From Verrucomicrobiota bacterium (GTDB lineage: Bacteria; Verrucomicrobiota; Verrucomicrobiia; Verrucomicrobiales; Verrucomicrobiaceae): DNA of 5,122 nucleotides. Below are positions 1 through 5,122 of this stretch, piece after piece (positions within the stretch are counted from its first letter, which is position 1; the number at the start of each line of letters is the position of its first letter). A model generated the notes under the pieces. It had not been told where the DNA came from. It did no database searches and was given only the letters and a program-made list of their open reading frames with translations. Location of the stretch: assembly GCA_023429545.1 (NCBI GenBank), contig JAEYUU010000282.1, positions 1-5,122 of the forward strand. Reading direction: 5' to 3'. The position numbers were made by a program, and so were the translations under genes.

Positions 1-465
1 GTGTATCATCTCGGGGTGGAGAAGGAGGTTTCTCCCGTCTTTGCGCGCACCCGTCGTCTGGCGCTCACCTCGGTGCTGGTCATGGTGGCGGCCCTGGCTG
101 GGAGCGTGGGGCTCATCATGCTGGGCATGGGTGGGCTTGCCGCGCTGGTAGTGGCATTGGGATTGGTGGCATCGGGTGGTGTCGCCCTTGCCTGCCGCCG
201 CCTGCTGAATCGCACGGCGCAAACCGTGACCCAGCGGCTGGGAGCAGCGGAAAAAGAACTGCACGACGCTCTGGAGGGCGAGATTCGCCAGGAGGTCCGC
301 GAGCTGTATGCCGGCATGTCGTCCATCCTCCAGCCTACCCGTGAACGGCTCGCGGAGCAGCAGAAGCGCCACCACTCGCTGCAGGAGCAGCTTGCCGGGC
401 TGGATCTGACCTTCCGCACGCTGGACGCGGAACTGGTCAAACTCACCGGCCAGAGGGCGGGCTGA
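1..465 (+). CDS. C-terminal part of a membrane-anchored coiled-coil protein, probably a bacterial dynamin-like GTPase (5' end outside window)
   Basis: The frame is open from the first base to the TGA at 463-465, so the true start probably lies upstream; the GTG at base 1 is not a supported start. Of the 154 visible residues, about 20-66 are strongly hydrophobic and rich in Leu, Val, Ala and Gly, enough for a two-segment membrane hairpin. Residues about 70-154 are charged and Leu/Glu/Gln-rich with heptad character and predict a coiled coil (for example ELHDALEGEIRQEVRELY). Bacterial dynamin-like proteins end in this order: a hydrophobic membrane 'paddle' followed by the last helix of the stalk. 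This is the best guess for the family. The GTPase domain that would prove it (P-loop GxxxxGKS/T, DxxG, TKxD) is not in the window. Another membrane protein with a coiled-coil tail is possible. The gene runs in the same direction as the downstream tRNA but is separated from it by a gap with its own promoter. Confidence 0.5.
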   Translation: MYHLGVEKEVSPVFARTRRLALTSVLVMVAALAGSVGLIMLGMGGLAALVVALGLVASGGVALACRRLLNRTAQTVTQRLGAAEKELHDALEGEIRQEVRELYAGMSSILQPTRERLAEQQKRHHSLQEQLAGLDLTFRTLDAELVKLTGQRAG

Positions 466-521
466 TTGGGTTGGTTTTTTAACCGCCCGGACAAAGAAGA
501 CCCAGAATTTTTGCTGGGGGT

Positions 522-549
522 TTGACAAGGGGCCGCCGCCGCCTAAGCT
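522..549 (+). promoter_or_regulatory. sigma70-type promoter for the CAT tRNA
   Basis: A perfect -35 box TTGACA lies at 522-527. It is followed after 16 bp by TAAGCT at 544-549, which keeps the important first T, A and final T of the -10 consensus. Transcription would start near 556, about 25 bp before the tRNA. The G/C-rich spacer and start region fit a stable-RNA promoter. As there is little room for another promoter before the hydrolase gene at 675, this one may serve that gene as well. Confidence 0.6.
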
Positions 550-581
550 CACCGGCTCACGATGGACCGCTTCGTGTATGT

Positions 582-656
582 GGCAGGGTAGCTCAGCGGT
601 AGAGCAGGGGACTCATAAGCCCTTGGTCGGGAGTTCGATTCTCCCCTCTGCCACCA
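582..656 (+). tRNA. tRNA with CAT anticodon (tRNA-Met elongator, or tRNA-Ile2)
   Basis: A complete 75-nt cloverleaf can be folded by hand. The acceptor stem is GGCAGGG with CTCTGCC (one G-U pair), discriminator A653 and encoded CCA at 654-656. The D arm is GCTC/GAGC at 591-605. The anticodon loop CTCATAA at 612-618 has CAT at 614-616. The variable loop is 624-628, and the T arm GGGAG/CTCCC with loop TTCGATT spans 629-645. The anticodon stem is imperfect, with an A-G mismatch at the loop-closing pair (611/619) and a G-U at the outer pair (607/623). The acceptor stem closes at its first pair, which argues against initiator tRNA-fMet. CAT can be Met or, if C34 is modified to lysidine, Ile for AUA codons; the sequence alone does not settle this. 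Confidence 0.93.
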
Positions 657-674
657 TTTCTTTTCGCGCCGCGA

Positions 675-1940
675 ATGACGTTTCTTCGCCTTTTCGTTCT
701 GGCCTTTGTAGCTGGTCCCGCTACGGCCATGGATGTCCCTCAAGTGGACACCTCCACCATCACGGGCAAGGTGGTCACGGGATACCAGGGATGGTTCCGC
801 TGTGAAGGGGACGGCAGCAACAACGACTGGCATCACTACGGCGCGAAGGGCAAGTTTGAGCCCGGCCACGCAGGCATCGAAATGTGGCCGGATGTATCCG
901 AACTAGGGCCGGAGGAGAAGTTTGCCACGGCCTTCCGTCATGCGGATGGCAGTGTGGCGCATGTCTTCAGTTCCGTGAAGGAGGCCACGGTGCGCCGGCA
1001 TTTCAAGTGGATGCGTGACTACGGCATCGACGGCGCCTTCCTCCAGCGCTTTGCGGTGCAGACGCGGGACAGGCGCTTTCGTGATCCCATGGATCAGGTG
1101 CTGGCGCACTGTCGTGCCTCGGCCAATGCTGCCGGTCGCGGGTGGACTCTCATGTATGACCTCACCGGATTGAAAGTGGGAGAAAGTACGAGGGTCATCG
1201 AGGACTGGAAACGTCTCGTGGATGAAAAGCGTGTGGCCAAAGATGGCTCGGACGCGGCGTACTTCCGGCATCGCGGAAAGCCCCTCGTGGCGCTCTGGGG
1301 ATTGGGCTTCAAGGAGAGCCCACTCGCTCTGGAAGAGTGGTCCGAACTGATTGCGTTCTTCAAATACGACGCGCAATACGGCGGCTGTGCCGTCATGCTT
1401 GGCGTGCCCTACTACTGGCGCACGCTGGACCGTGACAGCATTTCAGACGTGGAGCTCCATGAGTTGGTCGCACGGGTGGACATCGTCAGTCCTTGGGCGG
1501 TTGGACGCCTCGCCACGCCGCAGGATGCCGCGAATCGAGTGGAGAAAAGTTTGAAGCCGGACATTGCCTGGTGTCGCGAGAAGAAAGTGGACTATCTGCC
1601 TGTCATCTTCCCCGGATTCAGTTGGTTGAATCTCTCCACGAGCCGGGGACAGGAGGCAGAGTTTGATGCCATCCCACGTCGTGATGGAGATTTCCTCTGG
1701 TCCCAGGCCCTCGCCGCAAAGCAGGCTGGCGCGGAGATGCTCTACGTGGCCATGTTCGATGAGATGGACGAAGGCACCGCCATCTTCAAGACGAGCAACA
1801 ACCCGCCCAACACCGAGGCCACGAAGTTTCTCACGAATCCCGCGCTGCCCGCCGATCACTACCTGTGGCTCACGGGAGAGATTGGGAAGATGCTGCGTGG
1901 GGATTTGGAAGCGAGCGATAGCCGACCGACAGGGAGGTGA
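675..1940 (+). CDS. secreted GH71/GH99-like glycoside hydrolase (xylosidase/arabinosidase-annotated type)
   Basis: This 421-residue protein starts with a signal peptide: Arg-5, hydrophobic core 6-13, and a probable cleavage after the ATA at 16-18. It is therefore probably exported to the periplasm or outside. Motifs seen in GH71/99-like proteins are present in order: VVTGYQGWF (33-41), GDGSNNDWHHY (45-55), MYDLTGL (160-166), GKPLVALWGLGF (201-212), YLPVIFPGFSWLNL (307-320) and FDEMDEGTAIFK (361-372). The last corresponds in placement to the late 'FNEWHEGT' type strand of GH99 enzymes. The fold should be a TIM barrel acting on polysaccharide glycosidic bonds; relatives are often labelled xylosidase/arabinosidase or endo-mannosidase-like, but the substrate cannot be read here. 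Asp and Glu in 361-372 are candidate functional residues. The ATG at 675 is chosen because it gives the signal peptide; no Shine-Dalgarno lies before it. The start is 18 bp after the tRNA CCA, suggesting co-transcription with it. The gene ends convergent to tRNA-Arg. Confidence 0.85.
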   Translation: MTFLRLFVLAFVAGPATAMDVPQVDTSTITGKVVTGYQGWFRCEGDGSNNDWHHYGAKGKFEPGHAGIEMWPDVSELGPEEKFATAFRHADGSVAHVFSSVKEATVRRHFKWMRDYGIDGAFLQRFAVQTRDRRFRDPMDQVLAHCRASANAAGRGWTLMYDLTGLKVGESTRVIEDWKRLVDEKRVAKDGSDAAYFRHRGKPLVALWGLGFKESPLALEEWSELIAFFKYDAQYGGCAVMLGVPYYWRTLDRDSISDVELHELVARVDIVSPWAVGRLATPQDAANRVEKSLKPDIAWCREKKVDYLPVIFPGFSWLNLSTSRGQEAEFDAIPRRDGDFLWSQALAAKQAGAEMLYVAMFDEMDEGTAIFKTSNNPPNTEATKFLTNPALPADHYLWLTGEIGKMLRGDLEASDSRPTGR

Positions 1941-1992
1941 AATCAACGAGGAGACTGCTAGTTGTTCGCAATCGCTGCCACTCAATCCTGAC

Positions 1993-2067
1993 TGGTACAC
2001 CCAGTAGGAATCGAACCTACATCGGTGGTTCCGGAAACCACTGTTCTATCCGTTGAACTATGGGTGC
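1993..2067 (-). tRNA. tRNA-Arg (CCG anticodon)
   Basis: Read on the minus strand, a 75-nt cloverleaf folds cleanly. The acceptor is GCACCCA with TGGGTGT (first pair G-U), discriminator A and encoded CCA (plus-strand TGG at 1993-1995). The D arm is GTTC/GAAC with loop AACGGATA. The anticodon stem GTGGT/ACCAC is perfect, and its loop TTCCGGA carries CCG, which reads the Arg codon CGG. The T arm is GTAGG/CCTAC with loop TTCGATT. Its 3' end faces the end of the hydrolase gene 52 bp away. Upstream, a weak promoter candidate lies on the minus strand (TTTCGC at 2154-2159, 17 bp, TATCTT at 2131-2136); it is too weak for a separate entry. The alternative is read-through from the permease operon, whose stop codon is 163 bp upstream. 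Confidence 0.95.
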
Positions 2068-2126
2068 AAAGCTCGGCGGCTCAGGCGGACTGCAGAGAGC
2101 CGGTTTCTCAGTTCGCTGTAGCGTAG

Positions 2127-2143
2127 CGGCAAGATACTTGCTG
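2127..2143. repeat. small inverted repeat upstream of tRNA-Arg
   Basis: CGGCAAG and CTTGCTG flank a 3-base ATA loop, giving a 7-bp stem with one G-U pair. It lies in the 163-bp gap between the permease stop and the tRNA-Arg 5' end. It has no T-run on either strand, so it is not a classical intrinsic terminator. It overlaps the weak minus-strand -10-like TATCTT and could be chance, an operator, or part of the tRNA leader. Nothing else recognisable was seen in 2068-2230. Confidence 0.25.
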
Positions 2144-2230
2144 AAACGACGAGGCGAAAGGAGTGGGGAATTTCTAAACGAGGACGCCTGCCATGGCAAG
2201 GGGTGATTCACGCATGACGCACACCGACTT

Positions 2231-3925
2231 TCACGCCCGGAACAGCGCCCCCAGCTTCCTCCCCAGCAGGAGGCCCGCCCCCAGGAGCGTGATGCCCAGA
2301 AAGACCATGGCCCACACGCCGAGGGCGGAGGCGATGTAGGGGCCGTTGCCGAGGGAGGCGACGAGGGAGTAGATGGCCTTGGTGATGGGATAGTGCACGG
2401 ACTGCTGCGCGAGGATCATGGAGTCCGACACCTCGAGCATGGCGAAGGCAAAAGCGAGCAGACCTCCGGCAATCAAGTTTGGCAGGATGAGCGGCAGCGT
2501 GATACGTGCCAGGGCACGCAGGGGTGGAGCACCGAGATTCTGCGCGGCGTATTCCAGCTCGGGGCTGATCTGCTGAAAGCCGGCGCTGGCACTGCGTACG
2601 ACATAAGGCAGGCGGCGGATCGCATAGGCGATGACGAGGAGAAGGAAGGGATTTTCTCCCAACATGAGCCAGTGCAGCGGCTGACCCTCCCGTGACATCG
2701 CGAGGAAGCCGAAGGCGAGCACCAGCCCGGGCACGGCGAGGGGCAGCATGGCCACGGCGTCGAGCAAGTGGCGTCCCCATAGCTTCGTGCGCACGGTGAC
2801 ATACGCGATGCCAATGCCGAGCAACAGATCGAGGAACACCGCGAGGGAGGCGTACTTCAAGCTGTTCGCGATGGAGGGCAGGGTGAGTTCGTGGCCGAGG
2901 GCTTCACCGAAATGTTTCAAGGTAAACGATTCCGGCAGCACGGTCTGGTACCAGTCGGTGGAGACCGAGAGCAGCAGCACGCCCAGGTGCGGCACCACGG
3001 CTACCGCGATGCATAGCGCAAACGCCGCGCTGCATGCCAGTCCCCACCCGAGAGGCAGCTTCACCATTACGCGTCCTGTGGTCGCCCTGCCGCCGCCGGT
3101 AGCGCCGCCGCGCTCAAAGATGAGCTTGCTCAGGAGATAGATGGCCACCGTGAAGACCAGCATGATCACCACCAGGGCGTAGGGCAGGGGATTGCCGCTG
3201 AGGTCTTTGATCTCATCGAAGATCTGCACGCTGGTCACGCGCCTGAAGTCAAAGACCAGCGGTACGCCGAGCTCGGTGAAGGCCCAGATGAATACGATGG
3301 TGCCGCCCGCGAAAATGCCCGGCATGATGAGCGGCAGGGTGATGCGCCAGAAACGCGTCTGCGGAGGACAGCCTAGATTTGCCGCCGCCTCCTCCATGGC
3401 GGGATCCAGATTCGAGAGGGCCGCGACGACATTGAGATAGAGGATGGGGAAAAGATGCAGGACATTCATGATGATGATGCCCGTCATCTGCCCGTCTCCC
3501 AGCCAGTCCGCGGGGTGTTGCGGATCCATGAAGCCCATCTTGATGAGCAGGCTGTTCAATGCCCCGGCCTGACCCAGCATGGCGCGCACGCCGATGGCTC
3601 CCACGAACGGCGGCAGAATCATCGGCAGCAGGATGAGCGAGTTCAGCACGGTTCGGCCGGGGAACTCAAATTTCGAATACAGCAGCGCGAGAGGCATGGA
3701 CAGGAGCAGGCATCCCGCCGTGGCACCCAGAGCCATGATCAGGGAGTTCACAAAGCCCTCCCGCAACCCGGGGCTGGCAAAGACATTCCACACGTACTGG
3801 AGGGTGAATCCTCCCTTCTCCGAGATGAAGGCCACCTTCACCGTCTCCCAGATGGGCAGCACAAAGAAGAACGCGAAGAACGCGAGCACGGCGCAGAAGA
3901 CGGCGAGGGCGGCGGTGCGGGACAT
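2231..3925 (-). CDS. two-domain ABC transporter permease, Fe(III)/FbpB-SfuB type
   Basis: This inner-membrane protein of 564 residues contains two fused permease halves, the usual size and layout for FbpB-like iron(III) permeases. Each half carries the EAA loop that docks the ATPase: EEAAANLGCPPQ...ITLPLIMP at 178-202 and EYAAQNLGAPPL...ITLPLILP at 458-482, exactly 280 residues apart. About twelve hydrophobic segments are visible, near 5-25, 60-84, 93-115, 147-170, 200-220, 248-268, 295-320, 353-377, 388-410, 424-438, 484-500 and 530-556. A Gly/Arg/Thr-rich linker (271-286) joins the halves. The gene follows the solute-binding gene after a 30-bp gap, so the pair is an operon. ATG 3925 lacks a Shine-Dalgarno; CTG at 3928 is in frame and could be used instead. 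The substrate is probably ferric iron by family, but related permeases move thiamine, phosphonates or sugar phosphates. No ATPase gene lies downstream; the next feature is tRNA-Arg. Confidence 0.9.
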   Translation of the reverse strand: MSRTAALAVFCAVLAFFAFFFVLPIWETVKVAFISEKGGFTLQYVWNVFASPGLREGFVNSLIMALGATAGCLLLSMPLALLYSKFEFPGRTVLNSLILLPMILPPFVGAIGVRAMLGQAGALNSLLIKMGFMDPQHPADWLGDGQMTGIIIMNVLHLFPILYLNVVAALSNLDPAMEEAAANLGCPPQTRFWRITLPLIMPGIFAGGTIVFIWAFTELGVPLVFDFRRVTSVQIFDEIKDLSGNPLPYALVVIMLVFTVAIYLLSKLIFERGGATGGGRATTGRVMVKLPLGWGLACSAAFALCIAVAVVPHLGVLLLSVSTDWYQTVLPESFTLKHFGEALGHELTLPSIANSLKYASLAVFLDLLLGIGIAYVTVRTKLWGRHLLDAVAMLPLAVPGLVLAFGFLAMSREGQPLHWLMLGENPFLLLVIAYAIRRLPYVVRSASAGFQQISPELEYAAQNLGAPPLRALARITLPLILPNLIAGGLLAFAFAMLEVSDSMILAQQSVHYPITKAIYSLVASLGNGPYIASALGVWAMVFLGITLLGAGLLLGRKLGALFRA

Positions 3926-3955
3926 CAGTGGAGAATCAGTCGGGAGATGCTGCGT

Positions 3956-5122
3956 TCACTGCCCGCCCGAGGCGAGATCGTGGGCACGCCTGTACTGGGC
4001 ACGGAAGTGCATGGTGAGCTCGCGGGCCTTGCGCAGTTCCTGGGTTTTGTTCTTCTTTGCCAGAATGGACCCAATTTCAAGTGCGGTGTCGTAGTTCACC
4101 AGGCTGACGTCACTGAAGATCTCCGTGGAACGCTGGGGAAGATTTGCCGTGGTGATCCTCTTCCAGGCGCGGCGCTGCTCGTCGTGGGTCTCCACACACA
4201 TGGTCTTCACGAGAAAGCGCAGAACATTGAAGAGCTGGCCCGTACGCTCTGGGTGGTAGGTGAATGCCTTGGCATCCTCGTACGGAGTAGCGGACGCATC
4301 CGTCATGTGGGGGCGGTTCTGCCCGGTGTAGAAATCCTTCCGCACCGGCAGGCGGCGCAGTGCATCGTGCTGCGGTCCGCCCGGCTCTCCCGGAGCGTAG
4401 TTCCAAAGGCGCTGGCCATCCTCACTGAGCACGAACTCCATGAACGCCGTGGCGACTTCCGGCTCCGGCGCACCGCGCAGCATGCCGATGGGGTCCACGC
4501 TCACGCTGGTGCCTCCCACGGGGATGGCGAACCCAATCCGCGCCGTGCCGTCCGGCTTGCGCACCATCTCTTCAAAGGAGTAGCCGTAGAAATCGATGCA
4601 CATTCCCGCAGCAGCGTCGCCCTGTGAGACTTCCAGCGGGATCTTCGTGGCGTTGTCCGTGAAGTACCGGGAGTTCGCCGAGATGCGCTGGATGAGTTGC
4701 AGGCCGCGCGTCCAGCCCAGGCGGATGCCGGCGTCCACGACGCTCTTTTCATTACGCAATTCTCCAGGCTTCTGCCGCAGTTCATCGATGGCGATTTGCA
4801 TCTGCTGCTGGATGAGCTGATCCAGGGACTTCGTCACCGAGCCACTTTTGTTGGGATCGCTGAGGGCGATCTGGCCAAAGTATCTTGGATCCGCCAGGTC
4901 GGCCCACTGCGCGGGTTCCTTTTCGATGCCCAGGCGCTTGAGTACATCCCGATTGAAGACAATGCCCATGCTGGAGAGGCACGCGCCAGCCCAGCGCTGA
5001 TCTTTGTCATAGAAAGATTCGCCGCTGACATTCTGCGGGATGACCTCCGGGGAGATCCAATCTGGATGCCGGGTGAAGACCGCCGCCAGCCCGTGTGTCT
5101 TCGATGAGTCGCTGTTCACGAG
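3956..5122 (-). CDS. ABC transporter solute-binding protein, Fe(III)-type family, N-terminus outside window
   Basis: The reading frame is open to the window edge, and the GTG at 5119-5117 is preceded in frame by a CTC codon, so the protein continues beyond 5122. Positions here count from that GTG (387 residues). Family features are the DKDQRWAGACLSSMGIVFNRDVLKRLGI block (38-65), typical of FbpA/AfuA-like binding proteins, then WADLADPRYFGQIALSDPNKSG (72-93) and GDAAAGMCIDFYGYSFEEM (167-185). The latter has tyrosines 178 and 180 near the region where FbpA proteins carry metal-binding Tyr residues, though the canonical Tyr-Tyr pair is absent. PIGMLRGAPEPEVATAFMEFVLS (210-232) is the usual hinge/C-lobe region. 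The signal peptide and first part of the N-lobe are missing. About 123 residues follow LPVRKDFY (257-264), an unusually long C-terminus. The protein should capture the substrate outside the inner membrane and hand it to the permease encoded next. Iron(III) is the likeliest substrate, not proven. Confidence 0.85.
   Translation of the reverse strand, partial: LVNSDSSKTHGLAAVFTRHPDWISPEVIPQNVSGESFYDKDQRWAGACLSSMGIVFNRDVLKRLGIEKEPAQWADLADPRYFGQIALSDPNKSGSVTKSLDQLIQQQMQIAIDELRQKPGELRNEKSVVDAGIRLGWTRGLQLIQRISANSRYFTDNATKIPLEVSQGDAAAGMCIDFYGYSFEEMVRKPDGTARIGFAIPVGGTSVSVDPIGMLRGAPEPEVATAFMEFVLSEDGQRLWNYAPGEPGGPQHDALRRLPVRKDFYTGQNRPHMTDASATPYEDAKAFTYHPERTGQLFNVLRFLVKTMCVETHDEQRRAWKRITTANLPQRSTEIFSDVSLVNYDTALEIGSILAKKNKTQELRKARELTMHFRAQYRRAHDLASGGQ

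Noticed and set aside
455..488. Possible terminator after the first gene: GGGCGG and CCGCCC arms around a T-rich stretch, plus GGTT-TTTT-AACC
   Set aside because: The T-run lies inside the loop rather than after the stem, the strong arms are 22 bases apart, and no T tract follows. It does not have the shape of an intrinsic terminator.
1443..2000. Minus-strand open frame of 185 codons opposite the hydrolase
   Set aside because: It is opposite a strongly motif-supported gene, and its translation shows no family features.
582..2067. Hydrolase gene as an island inserted between two tRNA genes
   Set aside because: No repeat of either tRNA 3' end, no integrase and no composition shift was seen. 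The two tRNAs differ and point towards each other.
2189..2198. 10-bp palindrome TGCCATGGCA downstream of the permease stop
   Set aside because: It has no loop and no T tract and is short enough to occur by chance; neither a terminator nor an operator can be supported.
3455..4627. Long open frame of 390 codons on the plus strand opposite the permease and binding-protein genes
   Set aside because: It lies opposite two genes with clear family motifs, its translation is rich in His, Gln, Arg and Gly without recognisable domains, and such antisense frames are common in GC-rich DNA.

Overview
This is an ordinary-looking chromosomal window from a GC-rich Gram-negative bacterium (roughly 60 % GC by eye). 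It holds four protein genes and two tRNA genes. The protein types and the near absence of Shine-Dalgarno sequences suggest the Verrucomicrobia/Planctomycetes (PVC) group, with Verrucomicrobiales the best guess. That is an inference from the gene mix, since no phylogenetic marker is present.

Layout, left to right. At 1-465 (+) is the 3' end of a gene for a membrane protein with a hydrophobic hairpin followed by a coiled coil, resembling the tail of a bacterial dynamin-like GTPase. At 466-581 is a short intergenic gap with a good sigma70-type promoter (TTGACA, 16 bp, TAAGCT). At 582-656 (+) is a CAT-anticodon tRNA (Met, or possibly Ile2) with an encoded CCA. Only 18 bp later, at 675-1940 (+), comes a secreted GH71/GH99-like glycoside hydrolase. 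At 1993-2067 (-), convergent with it, is tRNA-Arg(CCG), also with an encoded CCA. At 2231-3925 (-) is a fused two-domain ABC permease of the Fe(III)/FbpB type. At 3956-5122 (-) is the gene for its solute-binding protein, cut by the window edge.

How the genes work together. The binding protein and permease form one minus-strand operon for ABC uptake, with iron(III) the usual substrate for the family. The ATPase is not here and would be expected beyond 5122 or elsewhere. The hydrolase probably acts on polysaccharide outside the cytoplasm and appears to share the tRNA promoter. No mobile element, CRISPR array, phage gene or clear new system was seen. The points most worth a second look are the tRNA-hydrolase arrangement, the long C-terminal extension of the binding protein, and the in-frame stop between binding protein and permease.
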